A DNA stretch of 60,775 nucleotides from Dermatophilaceae bacterium (lineage in GTDB: Bacteria > Actinomycetota > Actinomycetes > Actinomycetales > Dermatophilaceae), in the NCBI GenBank assembly GCA_013361975.1, contig JABFXB010000019.1, positions 73,731 through 134,505 of the forward strand, given 5' to 3'. The notes under the pieces are model-generated. The model was not told where the DNA came from. It did no database searches and saw only the letters and a program-made list of their open reading frames with translations. The stretch's first letter is position 1, and every line of letters starts with the position of its first letter. The position numbers and the translations under genes are program-made. Positions 48,269 through 56,973 of the stretch are shown in pieces.

Positions 48269-49693
48269 TCAGTACACCGTCCCGGCCGGGACGGTGTTTT
48301 CGACCCGGACCACCTCGCGCGCGCTGGAGAGCGTGACCGTTTGGTCGGGTGCGGCGGGGACACCGCCGACCGTGGCCACCTCCCGCAGCGTGTACGTGCC
48401 GAGGGCGACGTCATCGGACAGGGCGTGGCCGAGGCCGTCCGTGGTGAAGGAGGCCCCGACCGGCGCGCTCGTGGTCGGGTCGAGCAGCGCGAACGTGAAC
48501 CCGGACAGCTCGCCGCGGTGAGCCCCGCCGGTCGCAGCGTCACGCAGCGTCTTGCGGATGGCGACCTTGCCCGTCTTGGGCTTGCGTGTCGCGGGCTCGG
48601 GCATGAACATCACCGCGCCGAGCGGGTGGTCGGTCACCTCCGGTGGGATGAAGAAGAACCCGTGCCGGCGCACCGTGACCACGCTCAGGAGCCGGTCCGG
48701 ACCGGTCGGCACGCCCGGGGGGAAGCTCGGGTTGGTCATCCACCGGTTGAAGACGACGTCGAACGCGTCGAGGCTCGCTTGGAACGACGCGAACTGCAGT
48801 CCCTGGGCCAGTCGCCCGTCAGCCCCGACCTCAAAGTAGGGCAGGCCGCGGCGGAAGATGCGCACCGTGTCCTGCGCCGCGCCGCGTGGGCCGGTCTTTC
48901 GCACGTGCGAGTCCACGGGAGGGACGAGCGGATCCGTGAACGCTCCTTCGGCGCGGACGGTGGGCTCTGACCCCGCTGCGTGGTCCAGACGGCGACCGTG
49001 CCGGTCGCGGCCGATGACGGCGTCCTGTTCGGCGGCGGGCTTGGCCGCCATCGCGGTCACGTCCTGCTCGACCTTGAGGTAGGCCAGGTAGGTGCCGTCG
49101 TGGGCCCACCACGGCTCTTCCGGCAGTGTGTCCCGGTCGATGAACACGACCTCGCGCCGGTCCTTCTTCTCCTCGATGTTGCGCACCCCGTCGCGGTAGC
49201 CGAACGGCTCGTCCCGGTCGAGGCGCTGGTAGCCGCGCTCGAGGTCGACCGCCGCGACGGCGGGGTGCGTGCTGATGCTTGCGATGAACCGGGCGGCGCA
49301 CCCTTCCGACGTCGACACGACGTAGACGACCAGGTCGGCCGGGACGCTCTCGGAGGCGGCGACGACGGGCGGCATCCTCAGGCCGGCGGGGACCTGCCCG
49401 ATCCCATCGAACCGCGCGGTGCCGTCGGTGCGGGTGAAGAACGTGCCGGAGAACCCGGTGGCCACGGTCGCGACCCGGTCCGGGCCGCTCTTCTGCTCCC
49501 GTAGCTGCTGGGTGGCCTGCTCGACGGACGTCAGGAAGTCTCGCACCCCGGTGACGTCGAGGTCCGGGCGCAGGGTCACGAACAGGAACTGGCCGGTCGC
49601 GTTCGGGTTGGGCAGGACCGGGTCCTTGGTTCGGTAGGGCAGCACGCCCCGGGCCTGCTTGAGATGGTCACGGTTCACGAGCTGGTCCGTCAT
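48269..49693 (-). CDS. DyP-type peroxidase with C-terminal Cna-B/SpaA-like domain
   Basis: FGYRDGVRN (GxxDG), DSHVRKTGPRG, RIFRRGLPYFEVG; C-terminal SGFTFALLDPTTSAPVGASFTTDGLGHALSDDVALGTYTLREVATVGGVPAAPDQTVTL. Confidence 0.85.
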   Translation of the reverse strand: MTDQLVNRDHLKQARGVLPYRTKDPVLPNPNATGQFLFVTLRPDLDVTGVRDFLTSVEQATQQLREQKSGPDRVATVATGFSGTFFTRTDGTARFDGIGQVPAGLRMPPVVAASESVPADLVVYVVSTSEGCAARFIASISTHPAVAAVDLERGYQRLDRDEPFGYRDGVRNIEEKKDRREVVFIDRDTLPEEPWWAHDGTYLAYLKVEQDVTAMAAKPAAEQDAVIGRDRHGRRLDHAAGSEPTVRAEGAFTDPLVPPVDSHVRKTGPRGAAQDTVRIFRRGLPYFEVGADGRLAQGLQFASFQASLDAFDVVFNRWMTNPSFPPGVPTGPDRLLSVVTVRRHGFFFIPPEVTDHPLGAVMFMPEPATRKPKTGKVAIRKTLRDAATGGAHRGELSGFTFALLDPTTSAPVGASFTTDGLGHALSDDVALGTYTLREVATVGGVPAAPDQTVTLSSAREVVRVENTVPAGTVY

Positions 49694-49892
49694 GAGTTCC
49701 CCTTCGTCGGTTGCCGTCGCGTGCATCCGGCACGTGACCCCTCGGCTGCTCGCAGGCTACGGCCCGGCGCCGACAGTGGCGGGTTCGTCGAGCTCGCTGC
49801 GGGTACCGACCCTTCGGCGCCGCCGTCATCGGCCTGTGGGTCGTGACTGGCCGCGGCGGCGGTGACCCCGTCTGTGGGGCAGGTCCGGGGGA

Positions 49893-50225
49893 TTAGGTGG
49901 ATGTGCGGCCAGCGGCGCGGACCGAGGCCGGTTGGCGGTCGTCCTTGACCAGCTGGGCCACTCGGCCCTTCGACAGCCCGGTCGCGGCGGCGATGCGGTC
50001 GTAGGACCAGCCGCCGCGTCGCAGCTCGCGCACCGCTTTCAGGCGCACCTTGGCGACCCTGTCGAGCTCACGGTCGATGGCCGCGAAGAGGTCACCGACC
50101 GCCTTCGTCGTGAGCACCGGGTCCGGCATGGCCGCGAGCCGCTCCGCCTCGGCCCGGATCGCCGACTGCAGCTCCGGGGAGATGGACCCACGCCGAGCCC
50201 CTGCACGGCGCGGGCGAGGAGGCAT
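49893..50225 (-). CDS. Small HTH DNA-binding protein, copy 1
   Basis: ELDRVAKVRLKAVRELRRGGWSYDRIAAATGLSKGRVAQLVKDD. Confidence 0.8.
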   Translation of the reverse strand: MPPRPRRAGARRGSISPELQSAIRAEAERLAAMPDPVLTTKAVGDLFAAIDRELDRVAKVRLKAVRELRRGGWSYDRIAAATGLSKGRVAQLVKDDRQPASVRAAGRTST

Positions 50226-50244
50226 GCCCCCATGCCACAGCGTG

Positions 50245-50265
50245 TAGAGGTCTATACTCACGGAG
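50245..50265 (+). promoter_or_regulatory. Leaderless promoter/operator box 3
   Basis: TAGAGGTCTATACTCACGGAG then GTG at 50266; -10 TATACT, 7-nt spacing. Confidence 0.7.
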
Positions 50266-50733
50266 GTGGGCTGGTACGGCGCGCCCGCGGTCCCGCTGAC
50301 GTGTACGCCGGACAGGTCGGATACCGAATCCGTCCTTCGGTTCGAGACCGAGCCCCGGGAGGGGTGGCACATGGATGACGCGGAATCCCGCACAGGTGGG
50401 CCAGGGGGGCCTGTTCACGCTCACCCCGGGGAGGTGTCCGGCGAGGTGTCCGGCGGCGGTCCCGAGGCTGAAGGCATGTGGTGGCAGGTGACGACCGAGG
50501 GCTCCGAGTACACGCTCGATCTGACGGGCGGCAGGGTGCGACGCACCCCGGTGGCTGCGCCTGGGCTCCGCGGGGATGGGGCGTGGGTGCCGCTGCGTAG
50601 CGTGGTCGACCTGCGAGTCGGGCACCCGATGGTGCTCATCCTCCTCCTCCGGGACGACGGTATCTCGACGATCCGCTACAGCTCGCGAGTCCTGCGGGTA
50701 CGACGGCTCACATCACCGCCTGAGACACCATGA
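50266..50733 (+). CDS. Unknown family B, copy 2
   Basis: MWWQVTTEGSEYTLDLTGGRVRRTPV ... WVPLRSVVDLRVGHPMVLILLLRDDGISTIRYSSRVLRVRRL. Confidence 0.7.
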   Translation: MGWYGAPAVPLTCTPDRSDTESVLRFETEPREGWHMDDAESRTGGPGGPVHAHPGEVSGEVSGGGPEAEGMWWQVTTEGSEYTLDLTGGRVRRTPVAAPGLRGDGAWVPLRSVVDLRVGHPMVLILLLRDDGISTIRYSSRVLRVRRLTSPPETP

Positions 50734-51425
50734 GTGTCCGCAAGGTCGGAGACTGCTCGCGAGGTTCAGGGTCACCTCCGGGGCTGGGCTGGTCGCGGGT
50801 GGATGCCCGCTTCGCCGTGACGGCATCGGCGTTCGGCGCTGCCTGGGCGCTCGGCGTCAGCCGTCGCGTCCGTCGAAGGCTGCGCCATGTCGCCAAGGTG
50901 GTCGGCGGGAGGCGGGAGCTGCGGGCCTGGAACGGGTCGCTGGACCGTGACGGTGCCGGCCGAGATGGGCGGCAAACGTTCACGGCGACCCCGGTCGAGG
51001 ACCAGCCTGTCGGCGATCCGGTCCGCAGCCCGGTGCCTTCGGACGCCGACCTGTGGCCTGGAGAGCTGCCCTTCACGGCCTGGAGGCAGCACGAAGCGGG
51101 GATCCTCGACCTTCGAGTCTTCGACCAGGATCAGTGGTGGGTGGACCGGAATCAGACCCCGCACATGCTGACCGACATGAGCGCCCTGTACGTGGAGCGC
51201 GTCATCGACATGCTCGAGTCTCTTGCCGAGTACTACTACCTGATGACGGTGCGCCGCGACCTTCTGCAGCGTATCGGCGACGAGATGCTTGGTCGTCTCT
51301 CTACAGACAACGTGGCCGAGTCTGCGGGGGCGACGCCGTTGCGAGATCTAACGCCTCAGGCCTGGCTTGAAGGGTCACCGCTCATGCGTGCGCTGCGCCG
51401 CCGGCTGTCCGGCCCGGGGGGCTAG
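50730..51425 (+). CDS. Unknown family A, copy 2
   Basis: LDLRVFDQDQWWVDRNQTPHMLTDMSALYVERVIDMLESLAEYYYLMTVRRDLLQRI ... WLEGSPLMRALRRR; ATGA overlap with family B copy 2. Confidence 0.75.
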   Translation: MSVRKVGDCSRGSGSPPGLGWSRVDARFAVTASAFGAAWALGVSRRVRRRLRHVAKVVGGRRELRAWNGSLDRDGAGRDGRQTFTATPVEDQPVGDPVRSPVPSDADLWPGELPFTAWRQHEAGILDLRVFDQDQWWVDRNQTPHMLTDMSALYVERVIDMLESLAEYYYLMTVRRDLLQRIGDEMLGRLSTDNVAESAGATPLRDLTPQAWLEGSPLMRALRRRLSGPGG

Positions 51426-51601
51426 GCTCCCGGGCCGTGCGCGGCGCGCCGACATCGTCGCAGAGACGGTGGTGTGCGGGTACGCACGCGTGGCACGCCC
51501 CTTCACGCGCCCGGGAAGCCTACGCGTACTCGGATCAGACCTGCTCGTCGGGAGCGCCAATCGCCTCTGCGAGACGCCACGGCGAGGTCCTCGGCGCCCC
51601 G

Positions 51602-51940
51602 TCAGGAACTGGTGGGCCGGCTGGGGCGTGGTGAACGGGGGAGTGTGGGCGGCTGGCTGGGCCACAAGGTGACGCTGAGTGCCTGTTCGAGCTTGGCGAG
51701 CGTCACCATGTCCGGCCATGTGTTGCCGGCCAGGATGTCGTAGAGCGTGCTGCGCTCAATGCCGGCCGACTGTGCAACGTGTGAGCGCACCTGGCCCTCG
51801 AGCGCCTCATCGAGGGCCCGGGCGATCTGGACGGCGTATGCGACCACCTCGGGGGCGTCCGCTTTGAAGTCGCCGTCGGGCCATTCCCCATCCGCCAGCC
51901 AGTCGCTGGGTGACCCCGGTGGGCCCGATCGGCGCGGCAT
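51602..51940 (-). CDS. XRE-family HTH regulator
   Basis: VRSHVAQSAGIERSTLYDILAGNTWPDMVTLAKLEQALSVTLWP. Confidence 0.8.
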   Translation of the reverse strand: MPRRSGPPGSPSDWLADGEWPDGDFKADAPEVVAYAVQIARALDEALEGQVRSHVAQSAGIERSTLYDILAGNTWPDMVTLAKLEQALSVTLWPSQPPTLPRSPRPSRPTSS

Positions 51941-52017
51941 GGTGGTGATCGTACGCGCACGGCCGCTCGTGTCTGCTGATCGCTCGGTCGGTTGGCGGTT
52001 CGGCCCGGACGCCTCCT

Positions 52018-52040
52018 TGCGCGACTCGACATGTCGCGCA
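52018..52040. promoter_or_regulatory. Inverted repeat upstream of XRE gene
   Basis: TGCGCGAC tcgacat GTCGCGCA. Confidence 0.6.
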
Positions 52041-52120
52041 CCGTGCGCCTCGGTGGATGAGGAGGTGAGCGTTGCTCATCACATGCACACACCCGAGTGA
52101 GTAGGAAAGAGCACCTTGCT

Positions 52121-52144
52121 AAGTGTAGGTAAAAACCTACACTT
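52121..52144. promoter_or_regulatory. Perfect palindrome/operator upstream of recombinase-like genes
   Basis: AAGTGTAGGT AAAA ACCTACACTT; contains -10-like TACACT 6 nt before ATG 52150. Confidence 0.75.
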
Positions 52145-52294
52145 GGGAGATGCAGGACTCGCCTCGAGCAACAGTGCGCCCCGTCAGCACAAGCCGATCC
52201 TTCGGCCAGCTGGTCGCCCGGTCCTGGGCCCTCCTCGCTTCACCGTCGACCCATCAGAAGCCGGCCGCCCGGCCGGCACGACCGAGGAAGAACC

Positions 52295-53785
52295 ATGACA
52301 ACGACAACCGCCAACCGCGCACACCAGGCCGCGTTCGCTAGCCCGGTCAGCCCCCTCGCATTCCGAGCAACGGCCCTCGTCGTCGTCCGCGAGTCCGACG
52401 AGCACCAAGTCGTCTTCTTCGACGGAATGCGCGAGCAGACATACCAGATGATCCACATCCCCGAGATCGACGCGGTCCGCGCTCTCGGCCTCAGCCCGAT
52501 GTACGCCAAGGACACCATCGACGTCACGACACACGAGCCGGACGGACGCGCCCGAGTCGTCACCATCAAAATCGAGCGCATCCAAGAGGGGGCCACCAAG
52601 GCCCTGCTGTTCGAGTTCGGCGGCTACTGGCACCTGTGGTCCATGGCGTCCGCCACCCGCCTGAGCGACTCCCGCGAGAACGAGTTCACGACGATCCTGA
52701 CGGACACCATCCGACGTCTGTGCCCCCACACGATCTACGTCGCAAACATCGGCCGCCTCGTCCGCTCGACCAGCCAGCAGGCCAAGATCCAGGACGCCCT
52801 CATCGACCGTGTCGACCGGATCGTCACCAAGCAGGTCGAGTTCAAGTTCGACGGCGCCAACCGCCCCTTCGGCCTCATGATGTTCATGATGATGGCGATC
52901 TCAGCCTCCATGGAACGAGACTGGATCGTGCAGCGCACCGCAGCCGGACGCGTCGCCCAGTGGCGGCGAGACGCATGGCCCTTCGGCGCGGAGGCCGTCC
53001 CCTACGGGTACCGCTTCGGCAAGGGGCGCCGGGTCGTCATCGACCCGGAACAGCGCGAGCTCATCCGCAACATGCTGAACATCCTCGCCATGGAGCTGCC
53101 GCCCGCCGAGCGCGTCCGCCGCCTCGGCGAAGCCGGGCTGATGAGCAAGAAGGTCATCAAGCGCTTCGGCCAGCGCGTCTCCGTGGACGGGCTCTCCCGA
53201 CCCGAAGTGCTCGTCGGGCGCCTCTACGCACTGACCCCGGTCTGGACCCGGGGCGAGTTCCTCCACCGGACCACGAACCCGTTCCATGACGCCCAAGAAG
53301 TCGCCGGCGTTCCCGTCATGCGCGCCTCTGCCGATGACCCGGGCGAGCTGCAGTTGCTCTACCGGCTCGACCTGCCCGACGGGGGCTGGGCCGACGAGGA
53401 GGTCCTGCGCATGGTGGAGGAGCAGGCCGTGCTCAACCATGCCAGTGTCGCGGCCGGGCGCTCAGCGCGCCGCCCGCTGTCCGTCCACGTCCGTACCGCC
53501 AGCGGGGCGCCGCACCTGCACGAGGACCTGTTCGGCAACTCGCACCTGCACGGCAAGGACGTCGCGACGAAGCGGCGCCGGGCCGGCGCCTACGCCAAGC
53601 GTCTCGTCGCCGCCCTGGGCGGACGCAGCTGGGGCGATGACGCCTACCGCTACGAGATGCGCGTCCACGGCGATCACTACAACGTGCTCCGTTGGCCGAC
53701 GGGCACCCTGCCCCAAGGCAGCACGCACATCGGGTCGGCCGTGCCGCTGTCCCTGCGCAGCCAGTCCCGCGCCGAGGAGCGATGA
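52295..53785 (+). CDS. Divergent serine-recombinase-like protein (catalytic plus recombinase domain)
   Basis: SDSRENEFTTILTDTIRRL...IYVANIGRLVRSTSQQ, MMAISASMERDWIVQRTAAGRVAQWRRDAWPFGAEAVPYGYRFGKG. Confidence 0.7.
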   Translation: MTTTTANRAHQAAFASPVSPLAFRATALVVVRESDEHQVVFFDGMREQTYQMIHIPEIDAVRALGLSPMYAKDTIDVTTHEPDGRARVVTIKIERIQEGATKALLFEFGGYWHLWSMASATRLSDSRENEFTTILTDTIRRLCPHTIYVANIGRLVRSTSQQAKIQDALIDRVDRIVTKQVEFKFDGANRPFGLMMFMMMAISASMERDWIVQRTAAGRVAQWRRDAWPFGAEAVPYGYRFGKGRRVVIDPEQRELIRNMLNILAMELPPAERVRRLGEAGLMSKKVIKRFGQRVSVDGLSRPEVLVGRLYALTPVWTRGEFLHRTTNPFHDAQEVAGVPVMRASADDPGELQLLYRLDLPDGGWADEEVLRMVEEQAVLNHASVAAGRSARRPLSVHVRTASGAPHLHEDLFGNSHLHGKDVATKRRRAGAYAKRLVAALGGRSWGDDAYRYEMRVHGDHYNVLRWPTGTLPQGSTHIGSAVPLSLRSQSRAEER

Positions 53786-55458
53786 TGACCGCCAGCCGGC
53801 TGGCCGCACCGACCGCCCTTGAGCCCGTGCTCCTCCCGGCGTCATCCGTCCGGAGCCGAAGAGTGCACGCGGGCGGCGGCGCAGAAGGTGGATCAGGCGG
53901 GGAGAATGAAGATGCCCCGCTGCCCACGGTCCACTCCGGCACCAAGGTCGCCTCGTTCACGAAGAAGTCGCTCATGACGGGCATGCTGCAGGCGCTCATC
54001 AGCGCGTGCCGCTCGGGCGTGCCCCTCAGCATCCTGCAGGGCACCGTCGAGGCCAACCCGGCTGGGACGAGCCTCTACTCCACACCGGCCCACCATCGGG
54101 CCGAGCTGCTCCGGCTCCAGCTCGCCGACGCCGAACGCCGCATCAAGGTGGCCGTCCACATGGTCATGTCCGCCATGAATGAGGGGCAGCTGGCCGAGTA
54201 CCGGGATCAGGAGAACCAGGCGCGTGAGGACGCCGAGCACGTGCAGCAGCAGCTCGCGTCGCTCGAAGCGCACGCCGAGGCGCCGAGCGAGGTTCCCGCG
54301 CAGGTCCCGACCCTGCTGCGCACCCTCGAGCTCGCGTTCCAACAGCTGAACAGCAGCGAGCTCGTGACCCAGGAGCAGTTCCAGGCGCTCAGGACGGTCA
54401 TGCCCCACTTCATCCTGCGTGAGAGCCCAGGTGGCGGATGGGAGGCGGAGGCCAGCCTGCGCCTGCCCACCCCCGAGGGAGCCGTCGTCGAGATCGGTCC
54501 CGTCCGGTGGCCGGTCGGGGGTCGAGCCCGCAGCACGAGCACGCGCGTGTCGGACCGCTCGCGCAACGCCGTTCCGGTCGAGCTGATCCAGGAGGCCGGG
54601 CTCCTCGGCGGGGCCGCGCTGTACTCGCTGCGCGGCAGCCTGCTCGCCGAGACCCCGTGGGTCGTGCTGAACGGGCTGACTGGCCACCCGTTTCCCGAGT
54701 GGGTCGGCCCGCAGTGGCGCGAGAAGCCCCTCGTCGATTGGCTCACCCGCACGTACCGTTCGCCGGACCTGATCGACCGGCGCTACATCAGGTACAGCGT
54801 GAAACGCCAGTTCCTGCTGCACGCATGCCCCGACGAGGGCGACCTCTGCCTGACCGAGCTCCGACGGCTCGCACCGGTGCGCGACCCGGCCTCATGGACG
54901 ACGCTGGCGCAGACCATCCCACCGGGGCGAGGGGACCGCCGCACGGAGAAGGCGCCGAGCCTGACCGTGTCGCACCTCCCATGTCCAGACGCGCTCGGTG
55001 AACGCGCCCGGCTCGTGCCGCACTTCAGACCTCTTCAGTGCCAGTGCGGCCGGCAGATCCGCTCCGTGGTCCTCGTCCCCGAGGTGCCCCGCGGCCTCGT
55101 GTGCGCATGCGGACGGATGCCCGACGCGAACCAGTACGGCATGCCGGACGACGTCCGGCTCCCAGCGGAGTACGTGCAGGTCCTGACGATGTCCCGGCAG
55201 GCGTGCGAGATGGAACTGCGCTACGAGCTCGACCGGCACCCGTACACGCCCACGCCGCAGGCTCGGGAGATCATGGACCTGCCCATCTGGCGGCCCGGGG
55301 CGGAGCTCACCCTGGCCGATGTGAAGACCGCCTGCCGGCCGCACATGCTGCTGCACATCCTCCACCGGATGCAGGCCTACGGCCTCATCGAACGTCGGCC
55401 GGACACCAGAGACGCCTGGGTGGTGCGTGACGAGCCCGAGCCCTTGCGAACCCCGTGA
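53782..55458 (+). CDS. Partner protein with coiled coil and CxC...CxC zinc-ribbon-like segment
   Basis: ATG overlaps the previous stop; RLQLADAERRIKVAVHMVMSAMNEGQLAEYRDQENQAREDAEHVQQQLASLEAHAE; CQCGRQIRSVVLVPEVPRGLVCACGR. Confidence 0.75.
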   Translation: MMTASRLAAPTALEPVLLPASSVRSRRVHAGGGAEGGSGGENEDAPLPTVHSGTKVASFTKKSLMTGMLQALISACRSGVPLSILQGTVEANPAGTSLYSTPAHHRAELLRLQLADAERRIKVAVHMVMSAMNEGQLAEYRDQENQAREDAEHVQQQLASLEAHAEAPSEVPAQVPTLLRTLELAFQQLNSSELVTQEQFQALRTVMPHFILRESPGGGWEAEASLRLPTPEGAVVEIGPVRWPVGGRARSTSTRVSDRSRNAVPVELIQEAGLLGGAALYSLRGSLLAETPWVVLNGLTGHPFPEWVGPQWREKPLVDWLTRTYRSPDLIDRRYIRYSVKRQFLLHACPDEGDLCLTELRRLAPVRDPASWTTLAQTIPPGRGDRRTEKAPSLTVSHLPCPDALGERARLVPHFRPLQCQCGRQIRSVVLVPEVPRGLVCACGRMPDANQYGMPDDVRLPAEYVQVLTMSRQACEMELRYELDRHPYTPTPQAREIMDLPIWRPGAELTLADVKTACRPHMLLHILHRMQAYGLIERRPDTRDAWVVRDEPEPLRTP

Positions 55459-56264
55459 CTCTGCGAGACGGCACGTCGCGCCACCACGGCCTCGTCACCC
55501 GGGCCGCGAACTGACCCTCGGCCGCCGGCAGGGGCAGGGGACCCCCTGCGTCCCTGCCGGCGGCCGCGACGGTGCCGCTCGATGGTGCGGGTCCCGCTGC
55601 GAGACAACGACACTGCGACGTCGCCGCTAGGGCGTCCAGCCGTCCAGCGGGTTCTCCCGGAGTCGGCCGAAGGGATGTCGCTGACCGGACACCGAGGACG
55701 GGGCAGAGGCCCCAGCGGCTGAACCCTCATGACAGGTCGTCGCCGGTCTGCACGGTCTCCTGCATGACCACACCGCAGAGCACACCCACACGGCAGGGAC
55801 GAACACGAGAGAACCACGAGCAGGACGTGACCCGCGAGCTCACACCGCAGGCGAGAGACGACGTGCACGTGTACCGCTGCCCCGAGCTGGCAGATCGGCT
55901 TGCCGAATGGTCGAACCGCACGTCGCCCGCCACGCCCGACCCCGCCGTCGACCTCACCGTGACGTGGGTGCGGATCGCCCCCAGGCACTGACGTCGCCAG
56001 AGCCGCGGAGACCCCACCCCGGGGCGGCCGGGTCCAGGCGGCCAACGCACAGCTTGCCGGACATCGGCGCTGACACACCACAGCGCCGGCAGGGGCGGAA
56101 GATCTCACCTGAGACGCCGCAGGTCTGACCAACCGCGTCGCGGCGTCCGGGGGCGGCGCCAACGTGCGAAGAACGGCTGACTCTTGGGCCGACGCACAGC
56201 GCCGTCACCCGGCACCGGCATTCGTGCCTGCCGACAGCGCACGAGCCGTAGGCCCCCACTGCGG

Positions 56265-56735
56265 TTACGGGTTCCCGGGTGACGCGGACGACCCGGGTGA
56301 CCCGGGCGGACGCGGGCGGACCAGGTCCGGGCCGCACGGGAGGGCAGCCCCGGCGTCTCTCACGAGCTGAGCCACTCGCGCCTTGGACAGGCCGCTGGCC
56401 CGGGCAATCCGGTCGTACGACCAGCCTTCGTCGCGCAGGGTGCTCAGGGCCCGGAGGCGAACGTCGGCGACCCGCTCGAGCTCGCCGAGCAGAACGGCGA
56501 AGAAGTCACCCACCTGTCGTGTCACGGTCAGGGGGTCGCCGCTCGACGCGAGGTGCGCAGCCTCCATCTGGACGAACTCACGGAGTCGCTCACGGTGGGT
56601 CGCGAGAACCGCTGGCCGGTGACGCGGCTCGCCGGCGGGCGCGTCTGCCGCACGAGCCTCGCGGGAGTCAGCATGCGCGGGACGATCGCATCCGCGGGCA
56701 CTGCCGCGCCTCCCGCCACCCGACAGCTCACCCAT
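56265..56735 (-). CDS. Small HTH DNA-binding protein, copy 2
   Basis: ELERVADVRLRALSTLRDEGWSYDRIARASGLSKARVAQLVRDA; paralog of 49893-50225. Confidence 0.75.
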   Translation of the reverse strand: MGELSGGGRRGSARGCDRPAHADSREARAADAPAGEPRHRPAVLATHRERLREFVQMEAAHLASSGDPLTVTRQVGDFFAVLLGELERVADVRLRALSTLRDEGWSYDRIARASGLSKARVAQLVRDAGAALPCGPDLVRPRPPGSPGSSASPGNP

Positions 56736-56736
56736 A

Positions 56737-56751
56737 GTGTCACTGTGACAC
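56737..56751. promoter_or_regulatory. Perfect palindrome one base upstream of HTH copy 2 start
   Basis: GTGTCACTGTGACAC. Confidence 0.65.
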
Positions 56752-56973
56752 CAAGGTGCCGTTGTTGCGCCGCCGATGGCCGTGATCGCTTCAGTGCCGG
56801 CTCCAACTGCCCGTCGGCCATCAGCCGTCGGCAGCGCCTCACCGCGACGCCGTGAGCCGGGCGACCTTGGCGGCGCACGAGAGCATCCGGCGCGCCGAGG
56901 GGCGCGCCGGATGCGTGGTCCAGCGGGTGGCGACCCTCGGCGGCGGACCCGTCCGGAGGTGTCGCTCGCGGCG

